A DNA stretch of 64,000 nucleotides from Kurthia sibirica (GTDB taxonomy: Bacteria > Bacillota > Bacilli > Bacillales_A > Planococcaceae), in NCBI RefSeq assembly GCF_003143975.1, contig NZ_QFVR01000007.1, positions 95,657 to 159,656 of the forward strand. Direction: 5' to 3'. This document shows, piece after piece, positions 1 to 8,289 of the stretch. The position numbers and the translations under genes were made by a program. Within the stretch, counting starts at the first letter, position 1; every line of letters begins with the position of its first letter. The notes beneath the pieces were generated by a model. The model ran no database searches. It was not told where the DNA came from and saw only the letters and a list, made by a program, of their open reading frames with translations.

Positions 1-405
1 CGTCAATTCCGTCGTTGTTCCATTGACAATTTTAAAATGAATATTGGGAAAACGATTTCTAAAATCCTCTAAATACGGCAATAAATAATATTTTGAAATC
101 GTGTCACCCACACCAATTTTCAATTCCCCTAAAGTTAAATGTTTAAATTCCAGCAATTTATTTTCGCCCACTTCGATAAGCTCCAAAGCTGATTTCACAT
201 GACCAAAAAGAATATTTCCCTCATCTGTTAAATTAACACCTTTTGTCGTGCGATTGAATAAGCGACTACCCAATTCTGTCTCAAGATGCGCAATTGCTTG
301 GCTAATTGCTGGCTGTGTCATATACAACGATTTTGCAGCCTTAGAAAAACTTTCACTTTTACCCACTTGTAAAAAAATTCGATAATAATCTAACTTCACA
401 ACCAT
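1..405 (-). CDS. LysR-family transcriptional regulator (partial, 3' end outside window)
   Basis: The reverse strand reads 135 codons from an ATG at 405 to the window edge without a stop. Residues 1-60 form the LysR winged helix-turn-helix (SFSKAAKSLYMTQPAISQAI, then ETELGSRLFNRTTKGV); the linker helix and start of the effector-binding domain follow (LKIGVGDTISKYYLLPYL). A good ribosome site (aaggag) precedes the ATG. It is divergent from the CofE-like gene across a 106-bp gap holding inverted repeats, the usual arrangement in which a LysR protein controls its divergent neighbour. Effector unknown; the C-terminus is not visible. Confidence 0.9.
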   Translation of the reverse strand, partial: MVVKLDYYRIFLQVGKSESFSKAAKSLYMTQPAISQAIAHLETELGSRLFNRTTKGVNLTDEGNILFGHVKSALELIEVGENKLLEFKHLTLGELKIGVGDTISKYYLLPYLEDFRNRFPNIHFKIVNGTTTELT

Positions 406-442
406 ATAAGCACTCCTTATATATACTATTATATATATTAAT

Positions 443-487
443 TTTACTTATACATTAGTACAAAGTATAGTTATTTATATACTAATG
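443..487 (+). promoter_or_regulatory. Promoter and putative LysR operator for the CofE-like gene
   Basis: A -35-like tttact (443-448) and -10-like tatagt (466-471) are 17 bp apart. A perfect 8-bp inverted repeat, cattagta (453-460) and tactaatg (480-487), spans the promoter with a 19-bp spacer, with a nested gtata/tatac pair. Placement fits LysR-type control; binding is inferred. Confidence 0.45.
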
Positions 488-511
488 CTTTAAATATGAG
501 GAGAGATTATT

Positions 512-1702
512 TTGGAAAGAGTAGTAGGAACTGTAGCACGTGGACTTCGTGGTCCGATTATTAATAAGGGAGATGACATCGCACAAATCGTCGTTGATAC
601 TGTTTTAAACGCTTCAACTATTGAAGGTTTTAACATTGCTGATCAAGATGTTGTCACAGTTACGGAATCTGTCGTAGCACGCGCTCAAGGTAACTATGCT
701 TCAATCGATGCCATTGCAACAGATGTTTCAGCAAAATTTGGCGACGATACTGTCGGTATAATATTCCCCATTTTAAGCCGTAATCGCTTTGCTATTTGCT
801 TACGTGGTATTGCAAAAGGCATTAAAAAAGCTGTATTAATGCTAAGCTACCCATCTGATGAAGTAGGGAATCACTTAGTAAGCTTGGATGACTTAGATGA
901 AAAAGGTGTAAACCCTTGGACTGACACGCTAACTGAAGATGAATTCCGCCAACATTTTGGTGAAAATGTTCACCCATTCACTGGCGTAGACTATATCGCA
1001 TACTATAAATCATTAATCGAAGAATATGGCGTTGAAGTGGAAGTAATTTTCTCTAACAATCCAAAATCAATTCTTAACTATACGAAATCTGTATTAACTT
1101 GTGATATCCATTCACGTCATCGTACAGTGCGCAACTTGCAAGCTGCAGGTGCTGAAAAAGTATTCACTTTAGCTGATATTTTAAACACACCAGTAAACGG
1201 TAGTGGCTTCAATGAAGATTTTGGCCTTCTTGGCTCAAACAAATCAACTGAAGATAGCGTCAAATTATTCCCTCGTGATTGCCAACCTGTTGTTGACGGC
1301 ATTCAAGCTGCCATCAAAGCTGCTACTGGTAAAACAGTCGAAGTAATGATTTACGGTGATGGTGCATTCAAAGATCCAGTAGGTCAAATTTGGGAACTTG
1401 CTGACCCTGTCGTCTCTCCAGCATACACAGTTGGTCTTGAAGGTACACCAAATGAAATCAAGCTAAAATATTTAGCTGACAATGATTTTGCAGATTTACG
1501 TGGTGATGCGCTACAAGTAGCAATAAAACAATACATTAATAATAAAGATGCCGATTTAACTGGTCATATGGCTGCTCAAGGGACGACACCTCGTCGTCTG
1601 ACAGACTTAATTGGTTCACTATCTGATTTAACATCTGGTTCTGGCGATAAAGGAACACCGATGATCTATATCCAAGGTTATTTCGATAACTACACAAAAT
1701 AA
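512..1702 (+). CDS. CofE-like coenzyme F420-0:L-glutamate ligase family protein
   Basis: A 396-residue protein with a TTG start at 512, eight bases after gaggagag. The N-terminal half (VARGLRGPIINKGDDIAQIV, then DVVTVTESVVARAQG) resembles the F420_ligase fold (PF01996), which in archaea and actinobacteria adds glutamate to coenzyme F420-0 using GTP. No other F420 gene is visible and Bacillales are not known F420 producers, so the substrate is probably a different carboxylate; the family name describes fold only. It is a single-gene transcript, ending in a terminator at 1717-1766 and divergent from the LysR regulator. Family assignment is fairly secure, function not. Confidence 0.75.
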   Translation: MERVVGTVARGLRGPIINKGDDIAQIVVDTVLNASTIEGFNIADQDVVTVTESVVARAQGNYASIDAIATDVSAKFGDDTVGIIFPILSRNRFAICLRGIAKGIKKAVLMLSYPSDEVGNHLVSLDDLDEKGVNPWTDTLTEDEFRQHFGENVHPFTGVDYIAYYKSLIEEYGVEVEVIFSNNPKSILNYTKSVLTCDIHSRHRTVRNLQAAGAEKVFTLADILNTPVNGSGFNEDFGLLGSNKSTEDSVKLFPRDCQPVVDGIQAAIKAATGKTVEVMIYGDGAFKDPVGQIWELADPVVSPAYTVGLEGTPNEIKLKYLADNDFADLRGDALQVAIKQYINNKDADLTGHMAAQGTTPRRLTDLIGSLSDLTSGSGDKGTPMIYIQGYFDNYTK

Positions 1703-1716
1703 TACAGTCAAATGAA

Positions 1717-1766
1717 GGGACGACCCAAAAGTAAGAAATTACTTTTTTATGGTCGCCCTTTTTTTA
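1717..1766 (+). terminator. Intrinsic terminator after the CofE-like gene
   Basis: gggacgacc pairs with ggtcgccc (one bulge) and is followed by a run of T. An open frame from 1712 reads through this hairpin, which is why the next gene is started at 1817 instead. Confidence 0.75.
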
Positions 1767-1816
1767 CTGTTCAATTTACAAGAAATCACGTATTTTATAG
1801 AGAAGGGGTGAATCCA

Positions 1817-2575
1817 ATGACAACTAAACTATATATAGATCATGATTTTATACAGGCTGGTATTACATTAAAGAATGAACAAATTCCAGACAATAATAAT
1901 ATGGCTTTACATTGCTGTGACCTTCCACAAGAAGTACTAATGAATAGGCAGCGTTTAGCAAAATCACTACAGATTGACCTTCAGCAACTTGTCGTTGCAA
2001 ACCAAACTCACAGTGCCACAATATATAAAGTAGTCGATACGGATAAGGGGCGAGGCGCATTATCTGTGAAAGATGCCATCGCCGACACCGATGCACTTTA
2101 TACATTTGAAAAAAATATAATGCTTGGCATATTCACTGCCGATTGTGTACCAGTCATTTTTCATGAACCATCTCGTGGATTAATCGGTGTCATTCATTCC
2201 GGTTGGCAAGGGACGATTCAAGAGATTAGCAGTGCTGTTATGCACCATCTAATTACGATTGAACAAATAGACCCACAGCTACTACACGTTCATCTAGGTC
2301 GTGCATTAAGCCAAGACAAGTTCGAAGTTGATTATGATGTATTTGAAAAATTCGAGGCATTAGGCTATGCAGAACCCTTTATGTATTATAAGGAAGAAAC
2401 AGACAAATATCATATCGATAATCAGTTGGTCGTCAAAAGACAATTTGAACGTGCTGGTGTACCAAGCACTCAAATTACAGTTGATGCAACATGCACTTTT
2501 CTTCATGATGATGGTTTTTCCTATCGTCAAAATCGCGCAGATGGTCGACATATGACTTTTATTCGCCGTAAATAA
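1817..2575 (+). CDS. pgeF: Polyphenol oxidase / peptidoglycan-editing factor PgeF (YfiH/YlmD family)
   Basis: A 252-residue protein of the laccase-domain DUF152 family (PF02578). Family members act as multicopper-like oxidases, as purine nucleoside-active enzymes, or in E. coli (YfiH) remove wrongly incorporated serine from muropeptide precursors. Signature blocks are visible: NQTHSA near residue 60, FTADCVPVIF, IHSGWQGT (family HAGWRGT), HLGRALSQDKFEVD and a C-terminal CTFLHDDGFSYRQNR. The ATG at 1817 follows gaaggggtg at ideal spacing; the frame is open 35 codons further upstream but that part overlaps the preceding terminator. Unlike ylmD of B. subtilis it is not in a cell-division cluster here. 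A convergent terminator separates it from the M20 peptidase. Confidence 0.85.
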   Translation: MTTKLYIDHDFIQAGITLKNEQIPDNNNMALHCCDLPQEVLMNRQRLAKSLQIDLQQLVVANQTHSATIYKVVDTDKGRGALSVKDAIADTDALYTFEKNIMLGIFTADCVPVIFHEPSRGLIGVIHSGWQGTIQEISSAVMHHLITIEQIDPQLLHVHLGRALSQDKFEVDYDVFEKFEALGYAEPFMYYKEETDKYHIDNQLVVKRQFERAGVPSTQITVDATCTFLHDDGFSYRQNRADGRHMTFIRRK

Positions 2576-2579
2576 AAAA

Positions 2580-2617
2580 GAGGAGAAGAAATTTGAAAAC
2601 AATTTCCTCTCCTTTTT
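2580..2617. terminator. Bidirectional terminator between pgeF and the M20 peptidase
   Basis: gaggagaagaaatt pairs with aatttcctctcc around a short loop, with an A run on the left and a T run on the right, so it can serve both convergent genes. Confidence 0.75.
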
Positions 2618-4063
2618 TTATTGCTTCATTAAGTCGATGTAAAACTGTATTGCTTTCATATAAGCAACTTTTTCTACACGCTCATTCGTTCCATGCATAC
2701 GCTCTAAACCATCATCTTCCATTTCAATAGGCAAGAAACGATATGCATCATCACTAATTTTACTATAATGTTTTGAGTCTGATGCACCAATCATTATATA
2801 GGGTGCAATAATTGTTTGATCATTAGTATTGATTGCTGCCTGCTGAATCATTTTAAAACCACGACTTGTCGAAGAAGATACAGCCGATGCTTCATTTCCT
2901 GTAATGGTCACTTTCACATGCTTGTCATCAATAATAGCGTTGACTTGTTTTTTTAAGCTATTAAATGTATCACCCGGCATCACGCGTATATTAATCTGAG
3001 CCTCAGCAAATTCCGGCAAGATATTACCTTTATCTCCTGCTTTAAAAATGGTTGGTGCAATTGTCGTACGGGTCACAGCTGCAGTCGCTGGCTTACCTAG
3101 TAAAATCTTTTTAATAATTGGTTTAAATAGCCATTGATTTTCAAAAACATATTTATAGCCAAATGACATTTCGGGCGCTGTATATTCGAAAAGTTCCTTC
3201 GTCGGACCCGCAATTGAAGCAGTAAATTGTTGTTCCTCTAGTGCAGCAATAGCGGCTGATAAACGACCAATTGTCGTTTTGTTTTTTGGTTGAGAAGAAT
3301 GGCCCCCACTGCCTTCTACCGACAACATAATAGTAGCGGAACCTTTTTCTGCTACACCGATTACACCCACAGGGTCTTCTACACCCGGTACCATATTATT
3401 GACGATGGCCCCGCCTTCATCCATAATGTATTCAAATTGAATCATATTATTTTTAAAATACTTCGTTATTTCTGCTGCACCGGCATCGCCACCATTTTCT
3501 TCATCATGCCCAAAGAATAGATAGAGATCTTGCGGTGGTACAAAGCCTTCTTTCAATAAGTAATCGACTGCTTCTAATGTCCCAATCACACCTACTTTAT
3601 CATCTAGCGTTCCACGACCCCAAATATACTTTTCGTCAACAGCACCACTAAAAGCATCTTCCTGCCATTTCACTTCAGTTCCCTTAGCAACTGGTACGAC
3701 ATCATAATGACTAGTTAGACCAATTGGTTTTTTTGAGGAATCTTTCCCCGACCATTTAAATATCATACTATAATCATTAATTTCTTTATATTCGAGCTGT
3801 TTATATATTTCTGGATATGTATCTTTTAAAAATTGTTGAAATTCTTTAAAATATTCGTAGTTAATGTCCTTCTCTTTCTCTTGTGAAATCGTTTTGAATG
3901 TAACGGCTGTCGATAAATTTTTAATCGCCTTGTCTTCATCAATTTTAAAATTTTGCTGTTGTGCTTTTGGCTGTTTCGTTTTTGCTGACATTGTAAAATA
4001 TAATGTCACCCCCGCAAAGACAATCACAATACCTAAAATAGCAAATATTATTTTTTTTAACAT
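2618..4063 (-). CDS. Membrane-anchored M20 family metallopeptidase (PM20D1/carboxypeptidase-like)
   Basis: A 481-residue M20 dipeptidase/carboxypeptidase-type enzyme. An N-terminal membrane segment (about residues 4-25, KKIIFAILGIVIVFAGVTLY) anchors an extracytoplasmic catalytic domain. Dinuclear zinc ligands of the family are present in order: H and D in TSHYDVV, D in GRGTLDDK, EE in GHDEENGG, D in MDEGGA, and H in RMHGTNERV near the C-terminus; GSGGHSSQP marks the dimerisation/lid domain. The ATG at 4063 follows aaggggtgg; the frame is open 37 codons further upstream but without a ribosome site. Probably releases amino acids or cleaves N-acyl amino acids or short peptides outside the membrane; substrate unknown. 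Confidence 0.85.
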   Translation of the reverse strand: MLKKIIFAILGIVIVFAGVTLYFTMSAKTKQPKAQQQNFKIDEDKAIKNLSTAVTFKTISQEKEKDINYEYFKEFQQFLKDTYPEIYKQLEYKEINDYSMIFKWSGKDSSKKPIGLTSHYDVVPVAKGTEVKWQEDAFSGAVDEKYIWGRGTLDDKVGVIGTLEAVDYLLKEGFVPPQDLYLFFGHDEENGGDAGAAEITKYFKNNMIQFEYIMDEGGAIVNNMVPGVEDPVGVIGVAEKGSATIMLSVEGSGGHSSQPKNKTTIGRLSAAIAALEEQQFTASIAGPTKELFEYTAPEMSFGYKYVFENQWLFKPIIKKILLGKPATAAVTRTTIAPTIFKAGDKGNILPEFAEAQINIRVMPGDTFNSLKKQVNAIIDDKHVKVTITGNEASAVSSSTSRGFKMIQQAAINTNDQTIIAPYIMIGASDSKHYSKISDDAYRFLPIEMEDDGLERMHGTNERVEKVAYMKAIQFYIDLMKQ

Positions 4064-4272
4064 GAAACCACCCCTTCTAGCATTCACTATAGACGGAAAG
4101 TAATCACTAATGCAAGCGCATTTTTCTGCTACATAAAAAAACAAATAGCTCTTCACATTTTGACGGATCAACACTTTATTTTAGACTAGCTATATTGACC
4201 ATTTCAACATGATAATCTGGGCAGTTCACTAGTGGACCAAGGACTCTTCACCCTCAATTTTTACTTTTGTAA

Positions 4273-5388
4273 AAGGAAGGCGATGACAATGAAATAAATT
4301 TATTCACACTTGAAAAACTTTTATCGAATTCAGGTCATAATGATTTTGTATCACTCACATCGGCAAAAGCATTATTATGCTATCTGCAGAAACCCTCACA
4401 AGCTGCTGAAGTAGATCTTATTTTATTGGATATAATGATGCCTGAAATGGACGGAATAGAAGCATGTAAGAGCATTCGAGCTGATGAACAGTTTAAAAAC
4501 ATTCAAATTATTTTCGTTACCGCATTAGAAGACAAAAAGCGTTTAGCAGAGGCACTTGATATTGGTGGCAATGATTATATTTCAAAACCGCTCCATAAAA
4601 CAGAATTACTTGCTCGCATACGTGCAGCACTACGTTTAAAAAAAGAGTTGGATTGGCACACCGAGTATGACCGACAAATCCAACAAGAATTGACCCTTGC
4701 AGCAAAAGTTCAGCAAAACTTACTGAGTGAACCTTTTCAAAATGATCAACTACGGATTGCTGTATCCTATCAACCATCTGCCAAACTCGCCGGTGATCTA
4801 TATTATTGGTATAAAATCGATGCACATCGTTACGGTGTGCTATTAATCGACATGATGGGACATGGTATTTCAGCCTCACTCGTTTGTATGTACATGTCTT
4901 CTGTATTACGTGACGCCATTAAAACGATGATTGAGCCTGAAATGGTTATGCAGGAGCTCAATCGCCATATGTTACTCCTCCCAACAAATAATGAGGATAT
5001 TCCCTTTTATTTTACGGGGATTTATTTGTTAATAGATACCGATCAAAAGACCGTTGAATATATCAACGCAGGGCATCCTACATGTTATATTAGTATTGAT
5101 GACAAAACAACAATACCATTACAATCAAATGCTACTGCTGTCGGTTTTTTTGATCACTTACACTGTCAAAAAACTAGTTTCAATTATGATCATTCTTTAC
5201 AAATCGTATTATTTACAGATGGTGTCATTGAAGCACTTCATACAAATGAATTTGTAGCCGAAAGGAAATTGCAGCTTTTGGCATCAAAACATTGGCATTT
5301 TTCCAATCATATTTTTGATGAAATACTACCAAAACATAAACAGTCGCAACAGTCAGACGATATGTGTGTCATCTTAATTCAACTATAA
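4273..5388 (+). pseudogene. Receiver-PP2C (SpoIIE-type) phosphatase, RsbY-like, with damaged 5' end
   Basis: The frame reads a CheY-like receiver followed by a PP2C phosphatase. Receiver parts: GDDNEINLF at 4279-4305 (acidic pair DD), phospho-acceptor Asp in LILLDIMMPEMDG at about 4417-4455, and ISKPLHK lysine. The PP2C domain (from about 4670) has VQQNLL, PSAKLAGDLYYW, LLIDMMGHGISASLV, GIYLLIDTD, LFTDGVIEA and SDDMCVILI, matching SpoIIE/RsbU/RsbP phosphatases that dephosphorylate anti-anti-sigma factors. However, a TAA lies at 4270-4272, just before the acidic pair, and there is no in-frame ATG, GTG or TTG until a TTG at 4426 inside the receiver. The well-placed site aaggaagg leads to ATGs at 4283 and 4289 in another frame that stop at once. 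The first beta strand of the receiver is thus lost. It is convergent with the hybrid kinase, like an RsbK/RsbY pair. A sequence error or unusual start cannot be excluded. Confidence 0.65.
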
Positions 5389-5395
5389 AACAAAA

Positions 5396-5440
5396 AAGCT
5401 GAACTACAGGTACACTTCTACTTGTAATTCAGCTTCTTTT
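5396..5440. terminator. Bidirectional terminator between the phosphatase and the hybrid kinase
   Basis: aagctgaactacaggta pairs with tacttgtaattcagctt (G-U pairs allowed) and is followed by ctttt; an A run precedes it for the opposite strand. Confidence 0.75.
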
Positions 5441-5481
5441 ATATAGCTTTTTAAAAATAGTCATAGATCGCATGCCCATGC

Positions 5482-8139
5482 CTATAATAACGGTGCATCT
5501 GTTACAATCCAATTATGCAGAACCTCCTTAATTTTTTGTGCACTCAATGGTTTGCTAATATAGTCTGACGCACCAGCTTGAATACATCGATTACGTTCTG
5601 CCTCAATAGCATGTGCGGTTATCGCTATGATGGGTAATTGCTGAAGCTGTAAATTTTGTCGAATTCTTCGCATGGCATCATAACCATCCATAACCGGCAT
5701 CATGATTTCCATGAAAACCAAATCAAATCCTATCGTTTTCTGCAAAGCCTCTACTGCTTGCCGCCCATTTTCGGCTACTGTAATAATAACACCCGAATTT
5801 TCCAAAATACGTCGTAGAACAAAAATGTTTTGATAGTTATCACCTACAATTAATACTCGTTTTGTATCAAAATCCGCCTCAAATTCAATAGCATAATCCT
5901 TTGAATGAATGGATTCTTCAACCATATGAACACTATCATTTTTAGCGCTTGGTAGTACAACCGTAAAACAACTTCCTTTACCTACTTCACTGTGGAGTTT
6001 TATAAAACCACCTAGTAATTTTGTGAATTCCTTACAAATAGCCAAACCTAACCCCGTACCACCATATTTTCTAACAGTTGCTCCATCGGCTTGTTGAAAT
6101 GACTCAAAAATTAGGTCCTGTTTTTCTATCGGGATACCAATTCCTGTATCTTCCACTTCAATTGCTAGCCAGGTATCACTTGTTTCTGCCATCTCTGCCG
6201 ATAGTGCCTTTACCTTACGAATCATGACACGAATCGCGCCTTTTTCCGTAAATTTAAAAGCGTTCGATAGTAGATTTTTTACTATTTGATGTAATCTCAT
6301 CTCATCCGTGCAAAAAACTGTTGGTACATCCTCTTCGATCACAATCGTAAACTCCAACTCACCTTTTTTTGCATGATGATGAAAAGCTAAATTTAAAAGC
6401 TCTGGCATAGCATTTATATTCACTTCGGAAAACTCAATATGCACTTTACCCGCACCAATTTTTGACAGATCTAAAATATCATTGATTAACCAGAGGAGGT
6501 CCTGACCAGATGAATGAATAATCGTCGCAAATTCTACTTCTTCAGCACTAATTGTAACATCAGCATTTTCCTTCATCATTTCTGATAGTAGTAAAATACT
6601 ATTTAGTGGCGTACGTAATTCATGTGAAATATTCGCTAAAAACTCTGCTTTATATTGTGCACTTTGTAGAATTTCACGTGATTTCAATTCAACATCTTGC
6701 TTTGCCAACTCCAACTCTCTCGATTTTGCCTCTGCATCAAGAGTTCGTGCTTCTAGTTTTATATTCATCTCCGTTAATTCCAGCGATTTTACGCGTAACT
6801 CCATCGACTGCTCGCGCATTTTTTCAGACTTCACCTGTAACTCCATCGTCAAACGCCTTGATTCATTTAATAATTTCACAATTTCTCGACGACGCATCAC
6901 ACTGTCAATTGTCAGACCAAACGTAGTCATCACATGCATCAATAACTCTTGACCGATTGGACTAAACTCTTTCATTGTCGCAAATTCAGCAACAGCAATC
7001 ACTTTGCCATCATGTAAAATGGGTACAATTAATAAGGTAGTCAGCTGTCGTTCATCCAGATCCGTCGTAAAAAATGGGTGATTTTTTGTCATTTCATCTG
7101 ATTTATAGAGCTTTCTACTTTTAACAACCTGACCAATCAATCCTTCACCTACTTTAAAAGAAGCACAGCCAAAACTATCCTGTCCATCTGCGAAGGAAGC
7201 TTTTTTATGAAAAAACTGTTCATCACTTCTTACATAAAATACGCCATGGGAGGCACCGATTACTACTGAAATTTCTGCTAGGAAGATTTCTGCTAATGAC
7301 ATGATTGAAGTCACACCTTGATAAGCGGACACGACTGTATTGAGATGACTTTGAAGCCATTCCCTTTGTTCCATATTATCTAAGAGATGATTGGTTGCAA
7401 TGGCAAGGTCCTTCACTTCATCATTTGAGGAGATTGCGATACGTTCTTCAAACTCACCTTGTGATATTGCTAGCTTTTGAATCGTTTGTGTTACATGATT
7501 TAATGTACTTGTAATAGCTGATGATACAATTTTTGCTAAAAGGAAGGCAAGCATTGAAACACCAAATATGGCGATGAATAGAAATGATGATAGTTTTGCA
7601 TTTTGTTCATTTAACAATTCTGCTTCCTGCTCCATTGTTAAATTTTCTACAAGACGAAAGTTTTCAAATTGATTGTGTAATGCAGTCATTTCTTTCATAC
7701 GCTCTTCTTCGATTGATCGGTGCATATGATCTCCAATCACGGGCTCTTTCATATGTTCTTTCATACGCATAATCCATAAATCCAAATTCTGCTGAATAGC
7801 CAATAGTTGCTTTAGTTGCTCGGGTCTTTTGTTTAGTAGAGGATTGAGTATATTATACGTTTCTTGCCATTGCCTTAATGCTCTATCGTAAGTATTCATA
7901 TATTTTTTTTCATCAGTAATAAACGACGCATGTTGACTAATTTCCATCTCGTACACACTTTGTTCCATACGATTCGTTAACATTTGAATTTTGAGGCCCT
8001 GATCCACAATGGTAATCCGCTCTGACTGAAGTTTCTGTAGCTGAAAATTAACGGCAATAAACGATACAAAGACTGATAGGATGATGATTCCATAACCTAA
8101 AGTAATTTTGGATTGAATACTGTTTCTCCATTTTTTCAT
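5482..8139 (-). CDS. CHASE3-HAMP-GAF hybrid sensor histidine kinase (RsbK-like) with degenerate receiver
   Basis: An 885-residue membrane sensor kinase. Order: membrane segment about 12-31; extracytoplasmic helical CHASE3 domain about 35-180; second membrane segment about 183-204; HAMP to about 258; GAF about 275-415 (VGEGLIGQVV); long coiled coil about 425-497; HisKA with His506 in NISHELRTPLN; HATPase_c (NLLSNAFKF, VEDTGIGIP, GGTGLGLAI); C-terminal receiver about 760-880. This layout matches B. cereus RsbK, which signals to the receiver-PP2C RsbY to activate sigma-B, and an RsbY-like gene is convergent with it. The receiver is abnormal: the phospho-acceptor position is Glu811 (FMEIMMPVMDG; codon 5707-5709) and the acidic pair is GD (IVGDN). 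The start at 8139 has aaggaag at correct spacing; an ATG seven codons upstream has none. Confidence 0.9.
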   Translation of the reverse strand: MKKWRNSIQSKITLGYGIIILSVFVSFIAVNFQLQKLQSERITIVDQGLKIQMLTNRMEQSVYEMEISQHASFITDEKKYMNTYDRALRQWQETYNILNPLLNKRPEQLKQLLAIQQNLDLWIMRMKEHMKEPVIGDHMHRSIEEERMKEMTALHNQFENFRLVENLTMEQEAELLNEQNAKLSSFLFIAIFGVSMLAFLLAKIVSSAITSTLNHVTQTIQKLAISQGEFEERIAISSNDEVKDLAIATNHLLDNMEQREWLQSHLNTVVSAYQGVTSIMSLAEIFLAEISVVIGASHGVFYVRSDEQFFHKKASFADGQDSFGCASFKVGEGLIGQVVKSRKLYKSDEMTKNHPFFTTDLDERQLTTLLIVPILHDGKVIAVAEFATMKEFSPIGQELLMHVMTTFGLTIDSVMRRREIVKLLNESRRLTMELQVKSEKMREQSMELRVKSLELTEMNIKLEARTLDAEAKSRELELAKQDVELKSREILQSAQYKAEFLANISHELRTPLNSILLLSEMMKENADVTISAEEVEFATIIHSSGQDLLWLINDILDLSKIGAGKVHIEFSEVNINAMPELLNLAFHHHAKKGELEFTIVIEEDVPTVFCTDEMRLHQIVKNLLSNAFKFTEKGAIRVMIRKVKALSAEMAETSDTWLAIEVEDTGIGIPIEKQDLIFESFQQADGATVRKYGGTGLGLAICKEFTKLLGGFIKLHSEVGKGSCFTVVLPSAKNDSVHMVEESIHSKDYAIEFEADFDTKRVLIVGDNYQNIFVLRRILENSGVIITVAENGRQAVEALQKTIGFDLVFMEIMMPVMDGYDAMRRIRQNLQLQQLPIIAITAHAIEAERNRCIQAGASDYISKPLSAQKIKEVLHNWIVTDAPLL

Positions 8140-8209
8140 ACAAATTTCTTCCTTTTCCATCGTATTTTAACCACGTTCAGTATACCATCATCTTCCATTT
8201 ACCCCTGCT

Positions 8210-8251
8210 ACCAACCTATTGGTTTACATTCCTTCATGAATTGAGTACGAT
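8210..8251 (+). promoter_or_regulatory. Promoter of the purine nucleoside phosphorylase gene with inverted repeat
   Basis: tttaca (8223-8228) and tacgat (8246-8251) are separated by 17 bp. A perfect inverted repeat accaa-ccta-ttggt (8210-8223) abuts the -35 box and could be an operator; no regulator can be named. Confidence 0.45.
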
Positions 8252-8289
8252 TTGAAGGTGAAAATGATATTCCTAAGGAGGAATTAAAC

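Noticed and set aside
512..1702. Evidence for coenzyme F420 biosynthesis
   Set aside because: Only a ligase-fold protein is present; no other pathway gene is visible in the window.
1712..1816. N-terminal extension of pgeF
   Set aside because: It runs through the preceding terminator hairpin, has no ribosome site and is outside the conserved domain.
2360..2602. Reverse-strand open frame over pgeF
   Set aside because: Antisense shadow of a well-conserved gene, without ribosome site or recognisable domain.
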